A stretch of DNA of 12,331 nt from positions 2,492,543-2,504,873 of the forward strand of contig FN649737.1 of the NCBI GenBank assembly GCA_000310025.1, read 5' to 3'. Source of the DNA: Ectocarpus siliculosus. Its lineage: Eukaryota; Sar; Phaeophyceae; Ectocarpales; Ectocarpaceae. A program made the translations under genes and the position numbers. The notes beneath the pieces are model-generated. The model was not told where the DNA came from, searched no databases, and worked only from the letters and a program-made list of their open reading frames with translations. Within the stretch, counting starts at the first letter, position 1; each line of letters opens with the position of its first letter. Shown piece after piece: positions 1-11,800 of the stretch.

Positions 1-170
1 CCTCGGTCAACAGCGCAGCAGCTTCCTTTGGTCAAGGAAGTATCCCTGCCTGCTTTTCGCACGACACGCTTCTCTCTGGCTCTGTCCTTCCAGCTAATCC
101 TGCGCCAGGCCAAGTGGCAATGGGGTCACCCTGCTAGCGACCGCGGGTTGTTGAAATTATAACCCCAAGC

Positions 171-204
<34 letters not shown>

Positions 205-228
205 TCAACAACAGCAAGTTCCCTTCAC
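1..228 (-). other. Kinesin intron downstream of exon P, running to or near the window edge
   Basis: It starts with GTGAAG at 228 and contains a sense UUG repeat (plus-strand CAA, about 170-213) 15-58 nt after the donor. A short block at 1-22 reads EAAALLTE on the minus strand in phase 0 and could be the start of the next coiled-coil exon, but its acceptor (ACCAAAG) is poor and other AGs at 83, 97 and 137 (minus strand) are possible. I cannot settle where the next exon begins. Confidence 0.45.
170..213. repeat. (CAA)n microsatellite, UUG in the transcript
   Basis: CAA triplets repeat from 170 to about 203 with an imperfect tail, 15-58 nt downstream of the exon P donor on the sense strand. Confidence 0.95.
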
Positions 229-491
229 CTCCTGAGCCGACGCGGCATCCCGCTCCCGCTCCCCCAGTCGCTCCCTCAGCCCCGACATCGCCTTCTCTGC
301 GTCCTGCCTAGCGCCGACAGCCACGGCAGCGCGCGCCCTCGCCGCCGACTCCGCCGCCGCCGCCGCAGCAGCAGCCGCTCCGGCGTCTTCCTTGCCCCGG
401 GCCGCCCCCGCCCGGGTCTTAGCGAGGTCGGCCTTAAGGCGAGAGGTCTCGGCGCGGGAGGCCGCGACGGATTGCCGCAGCTCTTCGATAC
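229..491 (-). CDS. Kinesin exon P: Ala-rich stalk, 87 residues
   Basis: 263 bp, largest stalk exon; completes a split Gly and encodes residues 564-650: IEELRQSVAASRAETSRLKA, an alanine-rich stretch (nine consecutive Ala at about residues 602-610), then MSGLRERLGERERDAASAQE. Very GC-rich compared with flanking introns. The acceptor is CCCCTGTAG|GT and the donor GAG|GTGAAG (phase 0). The protein continues beyond the left edge. Confidence 0.9.
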
Positions 492-1098
492 CTACAGGGG
501 GGGGGGGATGTAGGGGTGGGTCGTCTTTCGCGCGCGGTTCATTGATGTGGAGATTCAGCAACGGGCGAGGAGGCATGCGAGACTTCGCTTGGTTCTTCCG
601 AAATTTTGGTGAGAGATTTTGGTTGTAGCTCTCTGGTACGTCGGCTGATATGCGGCAAAGGAGCGCAGCGCCTGGAGACATACTAGCGAGCGAACATGAA
701 ATTAGCTCGCGAAACAGCACGCAAGCGACACTGGCTCAACCGTACTGCACCAAGCACGTCAAAAACAAGACGACGAGAAAGCCACTTCCTACACCGCAGC
801 ACACCGCAACGCCACCCTCGATAACAAACGACCAAGTGCTACCACACAAACCACCACCTTTGGCGTGCGCCTGCTGCTCCGTTTTTCTCTCCGACAGGAC
901 ACGCTTCGCGACCGCGTCCTTTCGCCCCAGGGCCCCCTGCAGGCGGCGCAGTTCCGCCTCTTTCTCGTCGAGAACCGCTCGTGTTTCCCGGGAGACTCGA
1001 TCAAGGTTACCCTCGAAGGCCTCGAGCTTCTTGCGCGTGGCGTCGCTGGCGCGTACTGCCTCGTCTCGGGACGACACGAGTGCCTGTGGTTGTTGTAT

Positions 1099-1130
<32 letters not shown>

Positions 1131-2775
1131 GGTGGTGGTAAACCCAATGTTGCTGTTGTTGTAGCTGTTTTGGTCGCTGTTGTGGCCATTGCTGCGCGCA
1201 TGTTTTTGCTTCAACTAGAGTGTCGCTGTCGATCGTGGCCAGAGGGACATGAGCAAGAAACCGTACCGTGTGCCATTCTGACGACGTACATACCAACTCC
1301 ATAATTGACGGCGCCAACAACAAAGCACGAGGCATATCCCTCAATCTACACAAGCCAATTCTTCTTGCGGCAAGAGATCAGCATCGTCGACGACATCTAC
1401 GGCAACTAAACGGCTGCTTTTGGTATCCCCGACAGCGGGTCATCGCCGCTCTTTCGGGTAACGGCCGAGTCCTCGTACAATATGAAGTCGATAATCTCTA
1501 GCAGTGAACGGCGCACTCAACTCGGCAGGAGATATCCCTCCACACACAAAAAAACATAGATCTTTGCAGACAAATAAGGCGCTTCACTCTCTGTGTCTCG
1601 ATACTTTCTTCTTGTATTTCGTCATCTATTATTTCTTTGGTATTCTTCCAAAGAACACACCAGACCAGAGGCCCTCCTCGCCAACAGTCCGCCAATTTCA
1701 AAGTAACACAAATTACCCTACAATTGCTCCCACCGTGTTCGAAAGCGAAAACATTCGGAGAGGTTTGATAAAAATGCCGCGCCGAACTCCATGCTTGCGG
1801 TCTACAGGAAGGAATGCCCATCGAAACTCTGTCCCTCTTGGATATAAATAGATGTCACCTCAGATTCTCGTTTCGCGGCCTCCGCTTCTTGCAGGGCCGA
1901 CTCTCTTGCCGCGGAAGCCTCGTCCAACTTCGTCCTCAGCCCGGCGGCGTCGAGTGCCTCCCCGACGGCCTCCTCCACCTTGGTCAGGCGTGTTACTGTC
2001 GTACGTATTCTCGCCTAGAAAAGAAAAAATGGTACGGCAAGCAGGCCGGGGTGATCACATGAGGTCTCAAGCGATTTCCGATCCGAATCGGCACAGAGAG
2101 GAGGGGAGGCAGGCTAGATTGTCACATGAGGCATCGTACGAGTTCCGACCCGAATCGACAGAGAGAAAGGTGGAGGCAGGTTAGATGATCACATGAAATC
2201 CGGTGCGATTTCCGATCCGAATCGGCAGAAAGAGGGTGGATGGTCACATGGAGTCGATCTCACGAGACACGCGCTTCGGGCAATTTCCGGTCCGAATCGG
2301 CGGAGATGAAACAGTGAACGTACAATCGTCGGATGTGCAGTAATGTCACCCGACCGTCAACCGGCGTCTACACGCGGCCTTCTTCTCAAAGCTACGCGGT
2401 TCCTGCTTGCTGCCAGCACCTCTTCTCGAGCGATAGTCGCTTCCGTCTCGAGCCGATCCTCCCGCAGCTTCTCGAGCCTTTCCATCGCCTGAATGGACGA
2501 AAGGTTGGGGTGGGGATCTAAGTATCTCTAGCGCGGAGGGGGGTTCTGCAAAAAATGTCCATGGGTCACCGTACCCGTCGGACCGTACCGGTAGACTCGA
2601 TGTAGCCGAATCTACGACACCCAGTACGGGGGGTAAAACAATGTAGACGCATGCCGCAGTCATAAGACCATCGACGTTTCGCATCCCAACAATGCCGGGT
2701 TTCGCCGAGGGGGTGCCAACCGGGTCGACACGGCGCGCCAGGCGCGAGTCAGCCGCTCCGTCGTGGTGGTGCACA

Positions 2776-2852
<77 letters not shown>

Positions 2853-5800
2853 AGAGAGAGAAGAGAGAGCGAGACAGACGGCAAGAGAAAGGACGCTTGC
2901 CTACGGGATTCGACGGAGAACCAACCAACCGAGAGAGAGAGATCAACAAGAAAAAGAGACAGCGAGAGAATCGAGTGTGCACCCCTGGGACGTGTTTGAG
3001 ACTCTAGATAATGAAACTTGTCTCTTGTGAACAGCTCCCTGCTGAACGTTGCTGAAGATAGATAGGAAAGTCGCGACAGCCGAAACTTGACCGTGCTATG
3101 CACAACCGCAATCCAATCCGGGGCACCTTCTTCTTGTCGTCTTCTAGTCCTCGAAGCTCCGCTTGCCTGGTCTCCTTTTCCCTGGCGGAGTAAAAGAAAA
3201 GAGCCATATGGTTTCGCGGGTGGATATATTACAAGAGACGACAAACACAAAAAATAATCAAGCGGATTGTACACTTCACAGGTGTAACGATCCGTTTCGT
3301 CAAATGATGTTTCGTACAGTGCGTGTAGGGTGGGGTTCAAGGGGCCCGCTGCTGTGACCAGGTGGGGTCCCCGCACTCAAGATTCGGCCATCTCTCCCCA
3401 TTTACAATGCTCCGGGTTACCGACGAGGGCCATCGTCTCACAACGCTCCTTCCGTCAACGATGGAGGACGGTTACATATTATGGGACCACGAGCCGAATC
3501 GGGCATACGTCTCAGTGTCACCCATCGCATGGGATCGCACATCGACTGGGGTCGACAACAGAAGCATAAGTGTCTGGTTCTACAGTCACCCCTCGTGGCA
3601 AAACCGCCATCAGCCTGACCTAGCAAGTGCCTCCGCCTGTTCCTCTAGATCTTTGCACTCTCGGATCCCATCAGTTCGGGCCCTCGAAGCCTGTTCTTGC
3701 TTGGCCTTCGCACTCGCCTGCCGAGGGTATTCAGCAAGGGAGATGGCAGTTTTCGACCTGAGTGACGGCGACGTCTAACATAGTGAGGGACACCGGGTGG
3801 ACAGTTCCGAACACGCTCACTTTTCACGTCGGTAACAGCAGCATCACCAGCGGCAACGGCAAAAGCAGCAGCGGCAGCAGAAACAACAACGCAACCTCTT
3901 CTACAACAACAAGAACAACAACAACCACGATAAAAAACTCTAAAAATTCCAAGTGGGTCAGAAAGAAACACCATTAGTCTACCCTTGTCACCTCCTTCTC
4001 CCTCTCCTCTTGCAGATGATTCACCGCGGCCACAACTCGGTCTGGCGGCATCGGAGTTGTTGTGCCGAGGCCCAAAGCGGCCTGGTCAGGTACGGTACGT
4101 ATCACACAAGGCCCGGAGGACAGAGTCAGAGTCAGAGTTAGAGTAAAACAAAAACACAAAATAATATGTATGTGTCACCTCACGGACTGCTTGCAACGAA
4201 AATATGAAAATAACACTTTAGGATTGGTACCATACTTTTTTTTCCTTCCCAAGAGTTGACTGACTTCGGCGTTTTACCCTTCGCGTGAGACTTCCTTGGA
4301 TTGTTCCTCTCATCTAGGCTTACGTGTGAAGATCGGGCGCCTTGTAGGCTGTTTTGATGGATATACTACCAACATGGAGGTGTGTGCTTGGGGAAAAAAG
4401 AGTCTGCGACGACACCCACTGCACCTAAGACGACAAAAAACGAAACACCAGCAGCCAGAACATGAACAGCAACAACTTCCAGCAGCAACACCATCCACGC
4501 CGGCGCCAACGCCACCGACAACAGCACCAACAACAAGAACAACAACAACAACACCAGCATCAGCATCAACCGCAAAAAAAAACCGTACAGCCCACTTCAC
4601 GCCCATGCGACGGCAAAGGTCGAAACACCTGGAGCTGTCGCCAGTAACCAAGCAGCGCCTTCTCCCGTGCCTCAGCCGCTTCTAGCTCCAAGACCAGCCT
4701 AGACGAGTCAAAATGTGAATGACAGATACGGGAGGTTGTTGATCATGTGAACGCATCTCGTCGTCGTTAGACCATTGGCCTCGCATTCGTACAATGCCGG
4801 GACGGAGCGAAATGCCGGAATCTTCGCCGGGCCAGGCTACGTTTCACAATGATGAAGAGGAAGATGGTCATCATCCTCGCCTTTGCTGTACTAAGCCAGA
4901 GAGGACATGGATTGATTGGGCATCCCCGAGGACGGAGGAGCAGGATGAGAGGGGGACCGGCTAAGCGGAAAGGGTAGTCTACGAAGATCGGGAACAGCAG
5001 CAGCGACTACCAATTGGAGGGCGAAATTGCTACAAGTTTTCAGAACCACAGGGAGTCGAAGTTTGCTCAGGGTCCACAGTTTTCGCGCCCTCTACAGCTC
5101 TGCCGGGTGCCCCGGCTGGCGCAGGCCGCCGGGGCGAGGGGTTGGGATAGAGATATCACTCCAACAACTCCGAAACAACGAGTCTTGATGGCGTTTCTAG
5201 CGAGTGATTTTCCGCATGCTATCTTAGCGCGCGCAGGACGTGCATGCTACGCTGCAGTCGGAACACGCACCAAGCGCCGACAGTGGCCCAGCGGACAGAA
5301 AACCGGGGCATAAAACCAGAAGTAAAAGGGCGTCGAAGAAGCCACATGTGAGCTACCTGTCACGATCGGCCCTATGTCTCAGCCCGTCCCCGCGTACACC
5401 CTCTAGCTGTCTCGCTGCCAGCCGTAGCTCCTGCCGCAGTCAACGCGATACGGGGGGCGCACCCGGAGAGGTCGGGGCGTGGGGGGTGGGGGAGGTCGCG
5501 CACCATGCACAAGGAAATATACTTGAGAATGTCTTCATTCCGAGACGTGGTACCTGGTTGTCCCTTGTAATCATGCGAACGTTGGGTCTAGTCACCAGAA
5601 ATTGCTGTCATCTACCATGCCCTTCCTCGTTCCTTCGGTCGTCATTTGCGCAGCAGTTTCACGACATTCGCGATAGAATCCTTCTGGACGAAGAGGTATG
5701 ATGTGCGATGGCCCCGGGTGGTGGAGTTCGTCTCCGATCGCTGGCACGGGGATGGTGCGAAGGAATGATATTCGCCACTGAAGGCCAGTACTGATCCAGC

Positions 5801-8800
5801 GTACAGCCAACACCACCACCACAAGGGTCTCGAGAATAGCTGCAAAAGCAAACCTGCTGCGCTGCCGTGGCCTGTGCTTGCCAGGCCATCATCGCCCGCT
5901 GCATTTCTTCCACCTCGTCGCCTCCCAGTCGGGACCCGGTCTCCCGCTCCATCGTCTCTATCGTGCTGCGGTTGTTCGGATAAGGGAGGGAGAACACGTG
6001 TCAGCACGGTGTCCGATGGTGGTCGTTTTCTGCTGCAGACAGGGGGCAGGCACGACATCCAAAAAGCAATCACGCTATGTCGCCTCTATCTTGCTGCGGT
6101 TGTAGGGGTACAGGAGGGAGAAGATGTGTGATAACGGTGTACCGATAGCAACACGGTGGTTGTTGCATGCTGCAGACAGGGGGCAGGCACGACATCAAAC
6201 AGATTCCCTGTCAATCTCTTTCGTGCTGTGGTTTCAAGGACACGCGAAAAAACTTGAAACAACGGTGTGCGATAGCACGGTTGCTTCATGCCGTAGACAA
6301 GGGGCACGCAGGCACGAGCTTTATGAAAATGACCATCCCTCAAGTCATGTAATCTGCACCCTGTCACGTATGCACGGCGTCAAAACCATCACGACCAACA
6401 ATTCCGTGCAATCTGTACCCTGCGTTTCCTGAGTGCCTTTCCGTTTCCGGGTGCGTTCCTCTCCATCGTGCTGCTGTTGGTGTTGCCCCGAGATCAAGAA
6501 ATTCTCCGAGAAACCGATGCCCAATTGTTCACAAGATATAAAAAACAAACTAGCGATGGACCCTACCCGAAAAAACTCATAGTAACACCTGCACGACCGT
6601 GGCGAATAAGCAATGTATCAAGCATGGACTTGTGGGCCCGTGCAATATTCTCATGGTCCCACCCAACACACCGTGTACCTCACCGTACCCCCAAAAACAC
6701 CTCTGCCCATCAAACCCAGGGAAGCGCACACCCGTACCTGCGTAGATGAGTGATCTCCTGCTGCTGCAGGGTACACTTCTTCTGGTACTCCCCAAGCTGC
6801 TGCTGGAGCCTAGCCTGCAGGTTGACAAAGGCTCGGTGCTGAACGGCGAGCTTTCCGGCCTGCCAGCCGAAGAAGGAACGTGTTGGAGAAAGGGAAAAAA
6901 AATGGAAATATCGTAAGCAAACAGGGTGAATCAAGTCTGCTCCCATGCGTGGACGTCGGCAAGGAGTAAGGGGCACGCCTGGCGCGAACTAGAGAACCAA
7001 CAAGAGCGGGGAAAAAAACAACGGGGAAAAAGCGAGGAAACAAATTGGAGTGCCAAAAGAACGGGGTCAAAAGCTCAAAACCAGGCGTACAGTGAAACGC
7101 TCAGTGAATGAAACACGGGAGGAATGAAGCGATAAAATGAGTTCAATGGGGAGATCAATATCCAGCAAAACAACCCAGGGAAAAGGCGCGAAAACCATAC
7201 ACGCGGAAGATAAAATAACGGAAACCTGGAACGAAATCTGGCATGAACGACCGACGAGTGAATGCCAGAGTGATCAAAGCGGGGGGTGGGGGGGCGGCGA
7301 AAGACTATTAAGAGTAAACCGTGAAATTAATCACGAGACAACCCAGCCAGCATGACACAAACAAGCGAGGGAGCGAAAATGAAGGGAAATACAAAACAAA
7401 TGCATGACCAGCCGAAGAGAACGTGACAGGTGAAGAGTGAGTGTATGAGATGTACGAGAGCCAGAAACAACACCAAAGAAGGGCAGGAAGAGTGAAATGA
7501 AGACTGAACTAATCATGACACCAACTCAGCCAATGAACAAACAAAATAAATGAAGGACGGCAAGAGTGAAATGAAGAGTGAAATAAGGAGTGAAATGACC
7601 ATGAAACCAGCTCAGCCAATGAACGAAAAATAAACAAGATGAAGAAAAACAACAAAAGCAAAAGAAGAAAGAAACCAGGTCAGCGAAAGGAGAAAAAAAC
7701 GAGCAGAAGAAAAGAGAAAGATGCTTGCACGACCAGCCGAAGAATGAATAACAGAGCCAAGCCAAAAAAAAGCGGGACAAAGTGTAGACAAAAGGAGAGT
7801 GAAATGTAGCCGAAAACAACACACAGCAAAACGGCGAAACAAAGAGGCTAAAAATCGTGGCGACAACAAAAGTGAATAGGGCATAAAGGTGAACCAGACA
7901 AAAAAGAGGGAGTGACTGACGGGAGATGCGTTATTGTCATAAGCGGCAAGTGTGCTACAAGCCGAAACCGAGAGACGAAAGAGTGAACCAAAACGCGACC
8001 ACACCAGATACTGTGGGAGGATTGAAACCACAGGAGAAAAGCCAACATGTCGACGACAATTTTCGGTTTTGGTGAACACCTCCAACACATTGAGAGATGA
8101 TCGAGCACGTGACCAGCAACAGATCAGGGCGCGGTGACGTTTAGCTCACTTCATATTTTGGTAGAAACATTGTTCTGGGGAGGACACATGAAACATCAAC
8201 AGGCAGGAAACGTGGGAAAACATGAAAAGAAATGGTAGAACAATGCAAAGTAGACAGAAAGACAGACAAGCATTGGCAACCTAACGAAACTGAAGAGAAC
8301 GACAGATTGTGTCCGGGTCTGGGTCAGGCCTTGCAAACCGTAGGCAACATCAGATTGCCACACACACCCTTTTGGTCTGATTTTGAAAGCTGGATTTTCT
8401 CCACACCACGGAGAGTGGCGGTGCCCAAAATAGCGGCGTCGGAACCGTCTAGCTCTTTCCGAAAACGTCCAATTCGAGTCATACCTCATTTTCGTATTGG
8501 AGTGTGATGGAGCTGCAGAAGTCGATCTAGGGGGTGTGACATCTTCTGTCACCTACGGTGCTGTACGTGGGAGTGAATACCCGTGGAGGCAATGTCTGGT
8601 GAGACCTATTTAGCATTCTGAACCCTTGAGTGAACAACCGTGGACAGGAAAAAAAACCGACAACAGTGCAACGTGAGCAGCGGGACAGGCAAGCAAATGA
8701 ATAATAACGAAGCAGAAGAGAACAAGCAGTGTCCGGGTCAGGCCTGGTAGGCGATACTGTGAGTGTAAAGGAACGCTTTCCTAGCTGAAGAGAAAACGAG

Positions 8801-11800
8801 GGAGAGTTCACTGTGTACCTGTGAGTGAATGACCGTCGAGAGCTTTCCCTCCAGCTGTGCCCTCTCCCGTTCGTTCGTCGAGCTCAAGCCCTGCACCATC
8901 ATCAGCATCGAAACAGATGTACCGGCCCAGCGAAAAAACCGTGGTCTTTTCATTCCATCATAACTTTCCGGCGAGCCGTGTACGAGGATCGACACATCGA
9001 AAACTAGTGGCACGGAACAACCCTAGTCGGCGCCGACACTGTCGAATCTCTACCTTTGGCCGAGGCTCGTGTCTTAGGGTTCCATTGGGTACCTCAACAG
9101 CGAATATATTGGTTTTGGTGTGGGTATTTAATGTTCTTGTGGCCATGTTCTGAAGTTTTCTGTCTATTGAGCATGGAAATCTTAACTCCCGCGTGTTTGT
9201 GTGCGGGCGCTAATTGGATACCATTGTACACGGTGAAGGACGAGGGGCCATGAATGTGCATGTTCTTGTTTCGTGTATCACCCTCCGCCTTTTACGGGAC
9301 AGCTGCCCTAGTGAAGCTTGACGACAAGAAACAATCACAACCACAACAACAACAACATACTTCTACAGCAATAACGGCAACACAAAAGCGAGATCGACAG
9401 CAACAGCAATAACCACAAACATACAAAGACCAGCCCCACATATACTTACAGCCCAAACGGCAGCTTTCCATGCCCAAACAGTGTGGTACCCTGTACGAAA
9501 AACGCCCCCCCCTACACCTCTACACACCTACCTCCAGCTTCTCACGGAGAGAGGCGTTTTCCGCTTGGCCGGACTCGTTGGCGCTGTTCAGCTGGCTCAG
9601 CTCGAGGGACCGCTGGTGGAGCCGGTGTTTCAGGGTCTCGATTTCCGCCGACACCTGCCCGGTTCATGGGTACATCCGTTGTTGTTGATGGTGATGGTGG
9701 TGGTAGGTTTGTTTGAAACCAGAGACACGAAGCACCCTATCTTCTACCAAAGGCTAAATTATCAGAGGAGCCCGCGCTGTGTCCTCTACAGGTTCAAGTA
9801 CCCACCAGACCTGCAAAGACACAGCATATCACAAGAAAGAAACAATGTTTGTATAGAGCAACCAACATGGCCACCACACACAAACCGCTCCGAGATTGGC
9901 GCCGAACCAGTGAAAGCTGTTGTACGTCGACAAACGAACATTCAGATTGATTGTCTCGCCGTGAGCGGCGACAAGGCCGTGTACCACCCGCTTCCCTAAA
10001 CTTCTTCAAACAAGTGAACTGCACTCAGCAGTCCCCACTCCCTACGGGTAGACTCGCTCGAAGGAAGCGTAAATGAGACGTCCGCACCGCAAAGGGAACA
10101 AGGTGCACGGCTCGTGTTAACGAGTTGCTTCTGTCGTCCGTTTCAGTTCTAACGAATCTTCACGTCGAACGCCTCGACATTCAACATGTACGGTGCTACC
10201 ATACGACATAGGGGCCCATCCAGATTTGTACGGAAACGATTCTCAGCCCGACTTATGGCTTCAGAGCCGGTACAACCTATACGTTTGTTCCTGAAGCGAA
10301 ACACGGCCTGTCTGCGGGGAAAGACAGCCTAACTAATGCCATGCACTGTACTGAACCGTTGCCGACGTGCTGTATTTGTCGAGCTCGGGACACGAACAAA
10401 AGCAATAGCGGCGGGCGAATCGACGATATAACAACAGAAGGAAGAGATCAGGAGGAGGAAGAGGGTATGTATGCAAATGCTTCTCACCTGGTGCATGTTG
10501 GACTGGCCCGCTGTGTCGACGTTGACGCAGCTCTGGTTGCGGATCTTCTTCGCGCGAGAAGCGTACATGAGCGAAATCAGGCTCTGTGTTACGACGGGCA
10601 CCATTCGCGGCATACCCCCCCCCCCCCCCGGTGCCAGTCGCGTGGCCCCATCGAGGCGTCGTTCGTCCAGTTGCGACGTTCGCCCCGATGCCCGAAGTTA
10701 AAAAAAGTACAAGAATGACGAAATAGAGGTCGGAAAAAAAAAAGTGGGAAAGGTGCGGAAGGTTTTTTGCCCTGTTTTCAAGGATATGACGCGGAACGTT
10801 GCGTCACCTTGCCATGGTCGGGCGTCAATTCAGACGGCGGCGGCACGAAGACACGAAGCCACAACAAATAGGGCTGTTCGAATTACATCATGCTTTCAAC
10901 ATGCACGTAGATGACAGGCGGAAACGGCGGCGGTGCGGGAAAAATAGAGGTTTTCCATTCAGCTGCTGTACGCACCGGCTACAGGCATCGCCGCTGAGTG
11001 TTAAATGGAGGCCTGGTCAATTCAACTACGCACCGGCAACATGAATAGCCATTGAGTGTTCAAAAGCGGTCTGGACACTAAGGTGCGAACGATATCGAGC
11101 AACCATCCATGATCACCACTTCACGCGGATGAAACTACTTGGCAGCACCAGCATTACCCCCCCTCGTTGATGAGCGGAACCCCTGCGTCACTTCTACATG
11201 CGGATTAAAGCACCCACCTGACGGTGATACGCCGCGGTAGACCTTAGCGTGGTCACCATGAGCGTCTTCGAGTTGCCCCCCAAGGAATCCTGGACGTGAA
11301 AGAGGAACGACAAGGGAGTGGGCTCGCAAAAAACAGAACAATTAGCGAACGGAAAGAATGAATAGACACAACTTGGTGGAAACAGAAGAGTTAGAAGAAC
11401 AGAGTACAGAGTGAAAACTGAAAAAAAGGGAAGGCGATGGGCGAAAACGATCGAACAATTGAGCTGACGCTTGCAATGAACCGTCTCATTCCCAGCACGC
11501 TGCTGCTTCCGTGTCCGATAGAGGTACACCCGCACGAGCAAAAGCACGAACAAACATCCCCGAAAAAACATCAACAAAAATGATCACTGTCGCTGCGCCT
11601 CAAAAGTGCGGGTGGGCGGAAAAGAGCGAGTGAAATATCTCTAGTACAGACGTCTAGAACAATCAAGTTGTCTAGTACATTAAGTAGGGCAGGTAACCGC
11701 AATAAAGAAGGTGAATCGGTCTAGCGCGTGCCCGCCCAACAACAGAGGGCCCACGCTCAAGGTTGCCGTATAGGCGACATGACACAAGGTTCCACACCCC

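Larger units (their letters stand above)
6860..8818 (-). other. Kinesin intron E-F, 1,959 bp, pyrimidine-rich and repeat-rich
   Basis: The longest intron, about three times the average. From about 7000 to 8150 the plus strand is strongly purine-rich (A and G), so the transcript is U/C-rich and minus-strand frames there read as false hydrophobic proteins rich in Phe, Leu and Ser. It also carries an 86-bp-period duplication (7514-7624), a second pair of similar blocks (about 8239-8346 and 8662-8755), a dispersed repeat copy (about 8345-8475) and decayed copies of the exon E donor junction. No supported exon or gene is seen. Confidence 0.75.

Noticed and set aside
736-1353. Minus-strand ORF with poly-His and poly-Gln N-terminal to a coiled coil
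   Set aside because: The His/Gln part is the intronic CCA/CAA microsatellite read through the exon O acceptor; only 858-1083 fits the gene model.
2053-2310. Regular repeats as a possible CRISPR array
   Set aside because: Whole ~67-bp units are similar with no unique spacers, and the context is a eukaryotic intron.
2660-3376. Minus-strand 238-codon ORF with a Ser-Leu repeat and plus-strand Arg-Glu repeats
   Set aside because: Products of the (GA)35 microsatellite. Another frame of this region contains exon L, but this one is not it.
4296-4685. Plus-strand Thr/Gln/Pro-rich ORF
   Set aside because: Low-complexity CAA/CAG tract and antisense of exon I; no domain.
7526-8108. Minus-strand ORFs rich in Phe, Leu and Ser that look like membrane proteins
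   Set aside because: Overlapping frames all look hydrophobic because the sense strand is U/C-rich here; no clean start, domain or conserved motif. Treated as intron.
9481-9999. 172-codon plus-strand ORF
   Set aside because: Its first part is exactly antisense to exon D; the rest lies in intron and has no recognisable domain or codon pattern.
10799-11044. Plus-strand ORF with basic stretches
   Set aside because: Lies over the 58-bp tandem duplication in intron B-C; no family similarity.
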